Assembly (NCBI GenBank): GCA_050248955.1
Contig: JBFWRK010000001.1
Location: 186,001-250,000, forward strand
DNA from: JBFWRK01 sp050248955
GTDB taxonomy: Bacteria; Actinomycetota; Acidimicrobiia; Acidimicrobiales; Ilumatobacteraceae
Direction: 5' to 3'
Length of the DNA stretch: 64,000 bases
The notes beneath the pieces are model-generated. The model saw nothing but the letters and a program-made list of their open reading frames with translations. It searched no databases and was not told the DNA's origin. Numbering within the stretch: the first letter of the stretch is position 1; the number at the start of each line of letters is the position of its first letter. A program made the position numbers and the translations under genes. Positions 16,375 through 25,120 of this stretch are shown piece by piece.

Positions 16375-17424
16375 ATGAAGCTCTCGATGATGTTGAACTA
16401 TTCGGGCGGCTTCAAGGAAGCGGTCGCGAAGGTGGTCGAGCTCGAGCAGGCGGGGCTCGACGTGGTGTGGATCCCCGAGGCGTACAGCTTCGACGCGATC
16501 AGCCAGGTCGGGTACCTCGCGGCGAAGACCGAGCGGATCGAGATCGGCACCGCCATCGTCAACGTGTACTCACGCACGCCGGCGTTGATGGCGATGACCG
16601 CGGCCGGTTGCGACTACGTGAGCGACGGGCGCTTCATCCTCGGTCTCGGCGCCTCCGGTCCGCAGGTGATCGAGGGCTTCCACGGGGTGCCGTACGAGAA
16701 GCCGATGCGGCGGATCAAGGAGTACATCGACATCTGTCGGATGACGTGGCGCCGCGAGCCGTTGAACTACCAGGGCAAGGCGGTGCAGGTGCCGCTGCCG
16801 GCCGGTCAGGGCACCGGCCTCGGCAAGCCGCTGAAGCTCATCAACCACCCCGTTCGCCAGGACATCCCGATCTGGTGGGCGAGCCTCATGGGGCTCAGCG
16901 TCACGGCGACCGCCGAGGTCGCCGACGGCTGGTTGCCGATCTTCTTCGACCCGGAGAAGTTCCACGACGTCTGGGGTGACGAGCTCAAGGCCGGTCTGGC
17001 CAAGCGCGATCCGTCGCTCGGCCAGCTGCAGATCTCCGCCGGCGGCATGGTCGCGATCGGCGACGAGTTCGAGGGGGAGGGTCGCACGAAGGTGCTCGAC
17101 TTCGCCCGGCCGAACGTCGCGCTGTACGTCGGCGGCATGGGCGCACGGGACAAGAACTTCTACAACTCGATCGCCCAGAAGTACGGCTACGTCAGGGAAG
17201 CGATCGAGATCCAGGACCTCTACCTCGACGGCAAGAAGGACGAGGCCGCCAAGGTGGTTCCCGCCGAGATGCTCGAGCACACGAACCTGGTCGGCTCGTT
17301 GGGCTACGTGAGGGAGCGCATCGCCGCGTACAAGGAAGCCGGCGTGACGATCCTCTCCGTGACGCCGGTCGCCGGCGATCCGGTCAAGACGATCGAAACG
17401 CTCCGCGAGCTGGTCGGCGGCTGA
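16375..17424 (+). CDS. F420-dependent LLM-class oxidoreductase
   Basis: This is a 349-residue TIM-barrel oxidoreductase of the bacterial luciferase-like (LLM) family. KLSMMLNYSGGF at the start, GLDVVWIPEAYSFDAISQVGYLA, RIEIGTAIVNVYSRTPALMAMTA and RFILGLGASGPQVIEGFHGVPYEKPM are typical of the actinobacterial F420-dependent branch. IPIWWASLMGLSVTATAEVADGWLP follows. The substrate cannot be inferred; homologues include F420-dependent dehydrogenases and reductases. ATG at 16375 has an excellent GAGGAGG site. A hydrolase gene follows after 14 bp, suggesting co-transcription. Confidence 0.88.
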   Translation: MKLSMMLNYSGGFKEAVAKVVELEQAGLDVVWIPEAYSFDAISQVGYLAAKTERIEIGTAIVNVYSRTPALMAMTAAGCDYVSDGRFILGLGASGPQVIEGFHGVPYEKPMRRIKEYIDICRMTWRREPLNYQGKAVQVPLPAGQGTGLGKPLKLINHPVRQDIPIWWASLMGLSVTATAEVADGWLPIFFDPEKFHDVWGDELKAGLAKRDPSLGQLQISAGGMVAIGDEFEGEGRTKVLDFARPNVALYVGGMGARDKNFYNSIAQKYGYVREAIEIQDLYLDGKKDEAAKVVPAEMLEHTNLVGSLGYVRERIAAYKEAGVTILSVTPVAGDPVKTIETLRELVGG

Positions 17425-17438
17425 TCGAACGCACCGCT

Positions 17439-18215
17439 GTGACCACTGCGCATCTCGACCGCGCCGGCGTTCGCCTGCGTTTCGACGTCATCGGCTCCGG
17501 GCCGGTCGTGCTCATGACCCATGGTTTCGCCGCGTCGTCGCGGATGTTCGCTGCTGCGGCGGAGCGTCTCGCCGCCGAGGCGACGGTGATCACGTGGGAC
17601 ATGCGCGGCCACGGAGGGTCCGATTACCCACCCGAGCAGGCGGAGTACTCCGCCGCGCTCGCCGTCGCCGACATGGTCGCGCTGCTCGACCACGTCGGTG
17701 CGGATCGGGCCACGCTCCTCGGGCACTCGCTCGGTGGCTACCTGTCCCTGGTGTTCGCCCTCGATCACCCGGACCGCACGAGCGCGCTCGTGCTCGTCGA
17801 CACCGGTCCCGGTTTTCGCAAGGAGGCCGGCCGTGAGCGCTGGAACCAGATGGCCGAAGGCTTTGCCGTGCGGTACACCGAACGTGGCCTCGGCGGCATG
17901 GGCACGAGCGACGAGCTCGACGCCGACCAGCACCGCGACGCGACGGGTCTCGTGCTCGCCGCCAGGGGCATCCTGCCGCAGCACGACAGCCGCGTGATCG
18001 ACGGGCTGCCGTCGATCACGGTGCCGACGCTCGTGGTCGTGGGCGAGCACGACACGGCCTTCGTCGACGGCTCCGGCTACATGGCCGAACGCATCCCGGG
18101 CGCAGATCTGGCCGTGATCGCGGGAGCCGGGCATGCGCCGCCCGTCTCCCACACGGACGAGTTCGTCGCCGTCGTCACTGCATTCATGCGATCCCGCCGA
18201 GCCACCACCAGCTGA
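17439..18215 (+). CDS. alpha/beta hydrolase
   Basis: This is a 258-residue alpha/beta-hydrolase-fold enzyme. The oxyanion segment is MTHGFAASSRMF near residue 28. The nucleophile elbow LLGHSLGGYL has the serine near residue 92, the acid is in VVGEHDTAF, and the histidine is in IAGAGHAPPVSH, so the triad is complete. The substrate is unknown. It starts with GTG 14 bp after the F420-type oxidoreductase, probably in one transcript. Its 3' end overlaps the convergent VWA gene by 32 bp. Confidence 0.85.
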   Translation: MTTAHLDRAGVRLRFDVIGSGPVVLMTHGFAASSRMFAAAAERLAAEATVITWDMRGHGGSDYPPEQAEYSAALAVADMVALLDHVGADRATLLGHSLGGYLSLVFALDHPDRTSALVLVDTGPGFRKEAGRERWNQMAEGFAVRYTERGLGGMGTSDELDADQHRDATGLVLAARGILPQHDSRVIDGLPSITVPTLVVVGEHDTAFVDGSGYMAERIPGADLAVIAGAGHAPPVSHTDEFVAVVTAFMRSRRATTS

Positions 18216-19224
18216 GCGCGATCGCGATCATCGTCAGCAACAAGGCCATCGCGAGGTAGCGAACAGTCAACTCGACGACCTGCGGCTCCGGCACTCGCAG
18301 CGTCGGCTCCAGCCGCTGCTCGATGTCGGCGTATGCGTCGCGCAGTGCGCCCTCGGACTCCGCGGCGTAGGCAGTGCCGCCGGTCCGCTCGGCGACGGCC
18401 GCGAGCTCCTCGGCGTTGACCGGCACCGGCTGGACCGAGGGCTCGCCGGTCGTCGGGTCGGGGAGCGTGATCGTGCCCGCGAGCGTCCCGAACGAGATCG
18501 CGTACACCGGGATGCCGGCCTCGGCAGCGGCGTCGGCTCCGGCGGCCGTCGGTTGTCCGACGACGGTCTCGCCGTCGGACAGCAGCACGATCGCCGCCGG
18601 TGGCGCCTCGTCACCCTCGGCGAGCGGCGGGTCCGTCCCGTTCGGCGAACCGTCCGCGCCGTCGGCCGACGACGGGCGCAGTTCGTCCTGGATCGTTCGC
18701 GACGTCGAGATCAAGGCGTCACCGATCGCGGTGCCCTCTTCGAGCTCCAGCGACTCGATCGACCGCTCGACCGAGTCACGATCGAGCGTCGGCGGGACCC
18801 GGAGCCGGACCGACGCGCTGAAGCTCGTGAACCCGATCTCGATCGACGGGTTGACCGCCTTCACGAAGTCGAGCGCTTGCGCCTTTGCTGCCTCGAAGCG
18901 GTTCGGTTGGACGTCCTCGGCCTCCATCGACAGCGAGACGTCGAACACGAGCATGATGATCGACCGCTCGTCGGCCGGTCGCTCGAGACGGTACGGCTGG
19001 GCGAGACCGAACACGCCGATCGCGAAGCCGAACAGCAGCACCCCGGTGACGAGGTGACGTGGCCAGGCGGCGGTCCGGGGGACGACGGAGTCCAGCAGCT
19101 CGATGTTCGTGAAGCGCGCCGCCCGCCGCCGTCGGTGCACGATGCTCGCCGCGTAGACGCCGCCCAGCGCGACGACGAGGAGCAGCGCCCACAACCGCCC
19201 GGGGTGGAGGAAGTCCCAGCTCAT
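18184..19224 (-). CDS. von Willebrand factor A domain membrane protein
   Basis: This 346-residue BatA-like protein has an N-terminal membrane span (LWALLLVVALGGVYAA), an Arg-rich link and a second span near 60-75, then a VWA domain with the MIDAS motif FDVSLSMEAED (D-x-S-x-S) and later VLLSDGETVVG. One C-terminal span (LAMALLLTMIAIALSWWWL) follows. The VWA domain would face the outside. Its ATG overlaps the DUF58 stop (ATGA), so it is the last gene of the MoxR-DUF58-VWA set, a known chaperone-like or metal-insertion arrangement whose client here is not evident. Confidence 0.88.
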   Translation of the reverse strand: MSWDFLHPGRLWALLLVVALGGVYAASIVHRRRRAARFTNIELLDSVVPRTAAWPRHLVTGVLLFGFAIGVFGLAQPYRLERPADERSIIMLVFDVSLSMEAEDVQPNRFEAAKAQALDFVKAVNPSIEIGFTSFSASVRLRVPPTLDRDSVERSIESLELEEGTAIGDALISTSRTIQDELRPSSADGADGSPNGTDPPLAEGDEAPPAAIVLLSDGETVVGQPTAAGADAAAEAGIPVYAISFGTLAGTITLPDPTTGEPSVQPVPVNAEELAAVAERTGGTAYAAESEGALRDAYADIEQRLEPTLRVPEPQVVELTVRYLAMALLLTMIAIALSWWWLGGIA

Positions 19225-20186
19225 CGCCTGGTGCCGGATCGCAGGGCGGCGGGTTGGCGCCGGCGGCGGTGGACGAAGCCGATCAGCTCGGACAACCAAT
19301 CGTGGTCGGTGCGGAGCTGGAGGTGGTGGGCACCCGTGCCGATGACGGCGCTGCGGATCGCTTCCCGCTGGACCACTGCCGCCTCCGCGTACCGGCGTCG
19401 CACCGTTTCGGTCAGTCTCACCTCGCGGACCGCGCCGGTCGACGGGTCGCGGAGCACGAGCGAACCGATCTGCGGCAAGTCCAGCTCGCGCGGGTCGACG
19501 ATCTCGATCGCGAGCACCTCGTGGCGGGCGACGAGCGTGCCGAGGGAACGCCGCCAGGTCTCCGGGTCGCCGAGGAAGTCGCTGATCACGCAGATGAACC
19601 CGCGCCGTCTCGCCCGCCCGCCGACGTCGTGCAGCAGCGAGCCGAGGTCCGAGCGACCGGTGCCATCGGTGATCGGCGCGCCACCGATCACGCTGAGCAG
19701 CGCCCGCACGTGGTCGCGGCCGACGCGCGGCGGGAGCGCGAGGCGCCGGTCGCCGGCCGTGCTGATCACGGCGCCGACCCGGTTCTGCGCTCGCGCCGTG
19801 AGGAACCCCACGCCCGCTGCCGCTCCGAGCGCGATCGTGCGCTTCTCCGCGAGCGCGGTGCCGAACGCCATCGAGGGCGACAGGTCGACGGCGAGCCATG
19901 CCTCGAGGTCACGGTCGGCGATCAGGTCGCGGACGTGCAGCTCCTGCGTGCGCGCGGTGACGTTCCAGTCGATCCGCCGGACGTCGTCGCCCACGATGTA
20001 CGGCCGGCTCTCGCCGTGCTCGCTGCCGTGACCCGGCGTCAGCCCTTGGTGCTGGCCGTGCAGGATCCCGTCGAGCTTGCGATCGACGCGCAGCTCGAGA
20101 GAGCGGAGCATCTCCGCCAGATGGGCGTCCGGTGGCCCGGGCCACGGCGGCTGCGGCGACGCCTTCGGGGGAGGCGTCCGGGCCAT
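19221..20186 (-). CDS. DUF58 protein
   Basis: This is a 321-residue DUF58 protein, partner of MoxR ATPases. The diagnostic segment is GDDVRRIDWNVTARTQELHVRDLIADRDLEAWLAVDLSPSM near residues 65-110, where the DxSxS resembles a VWA MIDAS. It lacks the N-terminal membrane hairpin that longer DUF58 proteins have, and starts with a Pro-rich stretch. ATG at 20186 shares a base with the MoxR stop (TGATG). Longer in-frame starts exist but overlap the MoxR gene. Its function is thought to be assembly or activation of a complex together with MoxR and the VWA protein. Confidence 0.88.
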   Translation of the reverse strand: MARTPPPKASPQPPWPGPPDAHLAEMLRSLELRVDRKLDGILHGQHQGLTPGHGSEHGESRPYIVGDDVRRIDWNVTARTQELHVRDLIADRDLEAWLAVDLSPSMAFGTALAEKRTIALGAAAGVGFLTARAQNRVGAVISTAGDRRLALPPRVGRDHVRALLSVIGGAPITDGTGRSDLGSLLHDVGGRARRRGFICVISDFLGDPETWRRSLGTLVARHEVLAIEIVDPRELDLPQIGSLVLRDPSTGAVREVRLTETVRRRYAEAAVVQREAIRSAVIGTGAHHLQLRTDHDWLSELIGFVHRRRRQPAALRSGTRR

Positions 20187-21196
20187 CAGCGGGCGAGACC
20201 CGGGTGGGGTAGGGATGCCACCCGTGTCGGTTGGACCCACGCGGCGGGGACCGTCGACATGAGCCGATGCAGCACGTGCTCGACGCTCACCTCTCGGGCC
20301 AGCGCGTCGTACGTCAGGACGAGGCGGTGGCGGAGGAGCTCGGGCGCCACCTCGAAGACGTCCTGCGGCGAGACGTAGCTGCGACCGCGCATCGCCGCTA
20401 GCGCCTTCGCCGCTCGGATCAGCCCGATCGTCGCCCGCGGGCTGGCGCCGATGGCGAGCAGCGGCGCGAGGTCGGGGAGCTGGTGAGCCACGGGATCACG
20501 CGTCGCATGCACGAGGTCGACCGCGTAGCGCAGCACGGAGCGGTCGACGAGCACCGCGTCGCACTTGCGCTGCAGCTCGACGAGCTCCGCGAGGTCGATG
20601 ACCTGGCGCGGCTCGGGCGCCGAGACGGCCATCCGCTCGACGATCGCGATCTCTTCGGCGTGGTCCGGATAGCCGAGCGTGACCTTCATCAAGAACCGGT
20701 CACGTTGCGCATCGGGCAGCTGGTACACGCCGTCCGACTCGATCGGGTTCTGCGTGGCCATCACCAGGAATGGCTTCGGTACGGGATACGTAGTCCCACC
20801 GATCGAGACCTGCTGCTCGGCCATCACCTCGAGCAGCGCCGACTGCACCTTCGCCGGCGCCCGGTTGATCTCGTCGGTGAGCAGGAAGTTCACGAACACC
20901 GGGCCGAGCTCGACGTCGAAGCGCTCGGAGGAGCCGCGGTACACACGGGTACCCGTGATGTCCGACGGCAGGAGGTCGGGAGTGAACTGGATGCGCGCGA
21001 ACGTGCCGCCGACCGTCTTCGCCAACGTCTCGACGGCCAGCGTCTTGGCCAGGCCGGGGACGCTCTCGAGCAGGCAGTGCCCGCGCGCGAGCAGGCAGAC
21101 GAGCATCCGCTCCAGCGGGCGCTGTTGGCCCACGATCACGGTTCGCATCTCGACGAGCAATCGCTCGACCGTCGTGGCCATCTCCTCGTCCGTCAC
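20186..21196 (-). CDS. MoxR-family AAA+ ATPase
   Basis: This is a 336-residue AAA+ ATPase with chaperone-like function. The Walker A is the MoxR form ESVPGLAKTLAVETLA, Walker B is LLTDEINRAPAKVQSALLEVM, and the sensor and Arg-finger regions are ATQNPIESDGVYQLPDAQRDRFLMK. The C-terminal lid has AIGASPRATIGLIRAAKALAAMRGR. GTG at 21196 overlaps the stop of the MFS gene (GTGA); ATG at 21181 is an alternative. It heads the MoxR-DUF58-VWA trio. Confidence 0.9.
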   Translation of the reverse strand: MTDEEMATTVERLLVEMRTVIVGQQRPLERMLVCLLARGHCLLESVPGLAKTLAVETLAKTVGGTFARIQFTPDLLPSDITGTRVYRGSSERFDVELGPVFVNFLLTDEINRAPAKVQSALLEVMAEQQVSIGGTTYPVPKPFLVMATQNPIESDGVYQLPDAQRDRFLMKVTLGYPDHAEEIAIVERMAVSAPEPRQVIDLAELVELQRKCDAVLVDRSVLRYAVDLVHATRDPVAHQLPDLAPLLAIGASPRATIGLIRAAKALAAMRGRSYVSPQDVFEVAPELLRHRLVLTYDALAREVSVEHVLHRLMSTVPAAWVQPTRVASLPHPGLAR

Positions 21197-22452
21197 GGGG
21201 CGACAGTACCCAAGGCCGGCCCGTCGGCTTCCGCGGCGAGCCGCTCGCGGAGCGTCCGCGTGAGGAGCAGGTACGTCGTGCCGGCCGCCAGTCCGATCCC
21301 GGCGAAGGTCGCGATCGCGATCCTGACGCCGGCCAGTCCCGCCAACCCCCCGGCAGCGAGGTTGGACACCGTGATGATGAGCGTGACGATCCCGAAGTCG
21401 CCGGCGAGGATGCGACCACGGATCTCGTCGGGCGCCCGGCGCTGCAGGCCGTAGGTCGACAGCGTCCACTGGGCGCCACCACCGAGATGGGCGAGCAGCA
21501 CGAGCGGCGCCGCGATCGCGAGTGCAGGCGCAACGCTCAGACCGAGGTAGCAGACCCCGAACGCGAGCGCGGAGCAGCCGCACAGCAGCAGCAATCGCGA
21601 CAGCGACGCGCCGACGAGCCGAGCGGCGATCAGTGGGCCGAGCGCGACGCCGAGGCCACGGGCGCCGAGCAGCAGACCGGTCGCACCGTCAGCGCCGCTC
21701 AGTTCGTCGGTGGCGAGCACGGCGAGGAGGCCGACGATGCCGGCGGCCATCGCGAACGATGCCTTCGACGCGAGCAGCGCGAGCAGCACGTGGTCGCGCC
21801 GCGCGTACGAGAAGGCCTCGTGCATGTCGGCGATCGGGCGCATCCGGCTGCGTTCGGCGTGCTTCGTCTCGTGCACCTGCATCGCCCGCCGGATCAGCGA
21901 GACGAAGAACACCGCGCCGAGGAACGAGATCGCGTTGGCGACGAACGAGGCCTCACGGCCGAACAGGCTCGAGAAGAGCCCACCAGCGGCTGCGCCGACG
22001 GCGAGCATCGCACCCCACAACGAGCCGAAGAGGATGCTCGCCTGCTTGAGCTCCTCGGGACTGCGCACGAGGTTCGGCAGCCCTGCCTGCGCCGACGGGC
22101 CGACGAACGAGCCGAGCGCCGAGATCATGCAGAGGCAGAAGAACCCGAGCCAGAGCGTGCCCTTGGTGTCGACCAGGAGCAGGCCGAGCGCGGCCAGCGC
22201 CTGGAAGGCGGACACGGTCTGGATGATCCGCCTGCGGTCGAAGCGGTCCGCTGCCGGACCCGCGATCGGCGACATCAAGAACGCGGGGAGCGACTGCGCG
22301 ACGTACACGAGCGTGACGAGGAGCGGGGAGTCGGTGAGGTCCTGCACGAGCCCGACGAACGCGACGTAGGCGAACCAGTCACCGCAGTACGAGATGACCT
22401 GCGCGACGAAGAGCGAGCGGATGTCGCGGTTGGTGCGCAGCATCGTCAACAT
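21193..22452 (-). CDS. MFS transporter (MFS_3-like)
   Basis: This is a 419-residue permease with about 12 membrane spans. LFVAQVISYCGDWFAYVAFVGLVQDLT at the start and PAFLMSPIAGPAADRFDRRRIIQ (the loop 2-3 signature G-x-x-x-D-R-x-x-R-R) mark the MFS family, closest in feel to the MFS_3/enterobactin-exporter type group. A second cytoplasmic segment is QRRAPDEIRGRILAGDFG. The substrate is unknown. It is translationally coupled to the downstream MoxR gene by a GTGA overlap, which is an unusual partner. It lies 51 bp after the M20 gene and may belong to the same long minus-strand operon. Confidence 0.85.
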   Translation of the reverse strand: MLTMLRTNRDIRSLFVAQVISYCGDWFAYVAFVGLVQDLTDSPLLVTLVYVAQSLPAFLMSPIAGPAADRFDRRRIIQTVSAFQALAALGLLLVDTKGTLWLGFFCLCMISALGSFVGPSAQAGLPNLVRSPEELKQASILFGSLWGAMLAVGAAAGGLFSSLFGREASFVANAISFLGAVFFVSLIRRAMQVHETKHAERSRMRPIADMHEAFSYARRDHVLLALLASKASFAMAAGIVGLLAVLATDELSGADGATGLLLGARGLGVALGPLIAARLVGASLSRLLLLCGCSALAFGVCYLGLSVAPALAIAAPLVLLAHLGGGAQWTLSTYGLQRRAPDEIRGRILAGDFGIVTLIITVSNLAAGGLAGLAGVRIAIATFAGIGLAAGTTYLLLTRTLRERLAAEADGPALGTVAP

Positions 22453-22503
22453 CGAGATCCCCGCTTCGCCGGCCGGACCAGGACGGTCGGGCGGTCCGAT
22501 GGC

Positions 22504-23934
22504 TCAGGCCTCGCGTCGGGCGTGGGCGTCGAGCACCATCGCGATCGCCGCTGTGACCCGCTCGCCCGTCGGCAGGTGCAGGTACTCGTTCGGGCCGTGG
22601 GCGTTGGTACCGGGCCCCATGACGCCGGTGATGACGAACTGAGCCGTGGGGAAGCGGGCGCCGAGCATCCCCATGAACGGGATCGAACCGCCCTCGCCGA
22701 ACGTGCGGGCCGGCCGGCCGAACACCGCGCTCGAGCCAGCTTCGAGCGCCTGCTCGAGCCAGGGTGCCATGGTCGGGGCGTTCCACCCGGCGCCGGCCTC
22801 CGGCGCGTCGAAGGTGACCCGCGCGCCGTACGGCGGGTCGGCGAGGAGCCGCTCGCGGATCGCGGCACCGGCGCGTACCGGATCGCAGGTGGGCGGCAGG
22901 CGGAAGCTCAGCTTGAGCGACGTCCGTGGCCGCAGCACGTTGCCGGCGTTCCCTGCCGGCGGCAGGCCCTCGGCGCCGACGATGCTGAGCGTCGGTCGCC
23001 ACGTGCGGTTGAGCATCTGCTCGACCGGGTCGGCGACCATCGGCGTCGCCCCGTCGACGAACGGGAAGTGCGTCGAGATCGGCTCGTCGAACTCCGCGGC
23101 CGTCGCCCGGGTCTGGCGCAGCCGGTCGTCGGGGATCTCGGCGTGCAGCTCGGGCACGAGGATCTCGCCGGTGGCGGCGTCCTCGACGCGGTCGAGCAAC
23201 CGCCTCGCAACGCGAAAGCTCGATGGCACGACACCGCTCGCCTCACCGGAGTGCACACCCTCCGTCAGGATCTCGACCGTCAGCGTGCCGCCGACGAGCC
23301 CGCGCAACGACGTGGTGACCCAGAGGCGCTCGTAGTCGAGGCACCCCGAGTCGAGGCAGACGACCAGGCTCGGCGAGCCGATCGCGTCGCCGAGCGCTTC
23401 GAGGTGCGCCGGCAGGTCGGGCGAGCCGCTCTCCTCGCTCGCCTCGATCAGGACGATGCACCGGTGGTGCGAGCCGCCGCCGCGCTGCACGGCTTCGATC
23501 GCGGTGAGCGACGCGAACGCGGCGTAGCCGTCGTCGGCACCACCCCGCCCGTAGAGTCGGTCACCCTCGACGACGGGGGACCACGGCCCGAGATCGTCCC
23601 GCCAGCCGGACATCTCGGGCTGCTTGTCGAGGTGGCCGTAGAGGATCACGGTCTCGTCGTCCGAGCCGTCGGCGCCGAAGGCCGGGATGTCGACCACGAT
23701 CAGCGGCGTCCGGCCGGGCAGCTCGCGCACGTCGACGCTGAGCCCTACGACGTCCCTGGCCGCGCACCACGCCCGGATCAGCTCGACCGCTTCGGCCATG
23801 TGCCCGTGCTCCGCCCAGTCGGGATCGAACGCGGCGGACACGTTGGGGATCCGGATGTAGTCGTGGAGCGCGGGCACGATCTCGGCGCTCCACACCTCGG
23901 CACTGTGGGCGCGAACGGTCTCGATCAGGGTCAC
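22504..23934 (-). CDS. M20-family metallopeptidase/deacylase
   Basis: This is a 476-residue di-zinc hydrolase of the M20 (ArgE/DapE/carnosinase) family. Metal-binding segments are VILYGHLDKQPEM (H and D), YGRGGADDGYAAF (bridging D), IEASEESGSPDL (the catalytic E-E pair), VCLDSGCLDYERL and NAHGPNEYLHLP (last H). The dimerisation lid starts at GLVGGTLTVEILTEGVHSGEASG. The GTG at 23934 overlaps the stop of the OSBS/NSAR-family gene (GTGA), so the two are co-translated. In known NSAR pathways a hydrolase of this type removes the N-acyl group; that role is inferred here. Dipeptidase activity is the alternative. Confidence 0.85.
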   Translation of the reverse strand: MTLIETVRAHSAEVWSAEIVPALHDYIRIPNVSAAFDPDWAEHGHMAEAVELIRAWCAARDVVGLSVDVRELPGRTPLIVVDIPAFGADGSDDETVILYGHLDKQPEMSGWRDDLGPWSPVVEGDRLYGRGGADDGYAAFASLTAIEAVQRGGGSHHRCIVLIEASEESGSPDLPAHLEALGDAIGSPSLVVCLDSGCLDYERLWVTTSLRGLVGGTLTVEILTEGVHSGEASGVVPSSFRVARRLLDRVEDAATGEILVPELHAEIPDDRLRQTRATAAEFDEPISTHFPFVDGATPMVADPVEQMLNRTWRPTLSIVGAEGLPPAGNAGNVLRPRTSLKLSFRLPPTCDPVRAGAAIRERLLADPPYGARVTFDAPEAGAGWNAPTMAPWLEQALEAGSSAVFGRPARTFGEGGSIPFMGMLGARFPTAQFVITGVMGPGTNAHGPNEYLHLPTGERVTAAIAMVLDAHARREA

Positions 23935-25061
23935 GGATGGATCGTACGTACCGACGTGGTGAACGCGGCGAGTGCGGCCGGATCGGGGGCGATGCCGACG
24001 CCGGGTCCCGGCGGTGGGGTGAGGGTGCCTCCCGGGCCCAGCTCGAACGGGGGCGTCAGGTCTCGCTCGAAGTACCGGGCGGACGCCGACAGGTCGCCGG
24101 GCAGGGTCATCCCCGGGAGGGTCGCCAACGCCAGGTTCGCCGCCCGCCCGACCCCCGTCTCGAGCATGCCGCCGCACCACGCGTCCACGCCGTGCTCGCG
24201 GCAGATCGCGACGAGCTGCGCTGCGATCCGGAGACCGCCGACGCGTCCGGGCTTGACGTTCAGGACTCCGCACGCGCCGAGCTCGATCGCAGTGCGCAGC
24301 GAGCCGACCGACGTGACGCTCTCGTCGAGGCACACCAGCGTGGTGAGCGCTTCCGCGAGCGCCGCGTGGAGCAGCAGCTCGTCGTCGCCGAACGGTTGCT
24401 CGACGAGCCCGAGGCCGAACTCGTCGAGCGTGCACAGATGGGCGAGGTGCTCTTCGGTGTAGTCGCCGTTGGCATCGGCCCAGAGCGCCAGGCTCGGGTG
24501 TCCGGCGCGCACCGCGGCGAGCGGCTCCCGGTCCCAGCCCGGGCGGATCTTCAGCTTGATGCGGGTGTAGCCCTCAGCCACCCGCCTGCTCACCTGCGCG
24601 AGCAGCTCCTCGATGGAGGGGGCGATGCCGACCACCGCGCCGACCGCGACCGGCCCGCCGTGACCGCCGAGCTCGTCCGCCAACCGCCGACCGACCCGCT
24701 GCAGGCCGAGGTCGAGCAGCGCCGCTTCCAAGGCCGCCTTCGCCATCGGGTGCCCGGCGATCGTGCGCGCGTCGCCGCCGTCGAGGACGCACGGCACCAG
24801 GTGGTGCTCGAGCACGTGCGCAGCCCCGTCCGCATACTCGGCCGAGTACGTCGGGCTGTTCATCGCGACGCACTCGCCCCAGCCGGCGCGACCCTCGCGA
24901 TCGCGCACTGCGAGCAGGACGACGTCCCGATCGTGCTGGACGCCGTGCGCCGTCCGGAACGGTGACACGAGCGGGATCCGGACCCGGTGCAACTCGACCG
25001 CCGTCACCTGCCCCACGACCTCCCCCTCCAACGGGGGGTGTTCGGCGGGGTCGGCGGGCAT
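23931..25061 (-). CDS. menC: o-succinylbenzoate synthase / N-acylamino acid racemase family enzyme
   Basis: This enolase-superfamily enzyme of 376 residues resembles the menC type found in actinobacteria and Bacillus. Key positions are visible: the catalytic lysine pair in TRIKLKIRPGW, the metal ligands in LWADANGDYT, LVEQPFGDDE and VCLDESVTS, the second lysine in LNVKPGRVGG, and CGGMLETGVGRAAN near the C-terminus. Such proteins can be true OSBS (menaquinone synthesis), NSAR (racemisation of N-succinyl amino acids) or both. A geranylgeranyl-reductase-like gene nearby favours menaquinone; the overlapping M20 gene favours NSAR. The upstream region holds three 15-bp tandem repeats and no clear ribosome-binding site. 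Confidence 0.85.
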   Translation of the reverse strand: MPADPAEHPPLEGEVVGQVTAVELHRVRIPLVSPFRTAHGVQHDRDVVLLAVRDREGRAGWGECVAMNSPTYSAEYADGAAHVLEHHLVPCVLDGGDARTIAGHPMAKAALEAALLDLGLQRVGRRLADELGGHGGPVAVGAVVGIAPSIEELLAQVSRRVAEGYTRIKLKIRPGWDREPLAAVRAGHPSLALWADANGDYTEEHLAHLCTLDEFGLGLVEQPFGDDELLLHAALAEALTTLVCLDESVTSVGSLRTAIELGACGVLNVKPGRVGGLRIAAQLVAICREHGVDAWCGGMLETGVGRAANLALATLPGMTLPGDLSASARYFERDLTPPFELGPGGTLTPPPGPGVGIAPDPAALAAFTTSVRTIHP

Positions 25062-25075
25062 GGTCCGGTGGCCTC

Positions 25076-25120
25076 GGTGCGGCTCGGCTTGGTGCGGCTC
25101 GGCTCGGTGTCGCTCGGCTC
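25076..25120. repeat. three tandem 15-bp repeats, GGTGCGGCTCGGCTT type
   Basis: Three consecutive copies, with one and two changes, lie between the nitronate monooxygenase-like stop and the start of the OSBS-family gene, on the 5' side of the latter. Being in the leader or promoter, copy number could affect expression. Confidence 0.75.

Noticed and set aside
21487..24462. Open frame of 991 codons on the plus strand
   Set aside because: It runs antisense to three well-supported genes (MFS, M20, OSBS-family), is rich in Arg, Glu and Asp in shadow-like fashion and has no recognisable motif. Such long antisense frames are expected in very GC-rich DNA.
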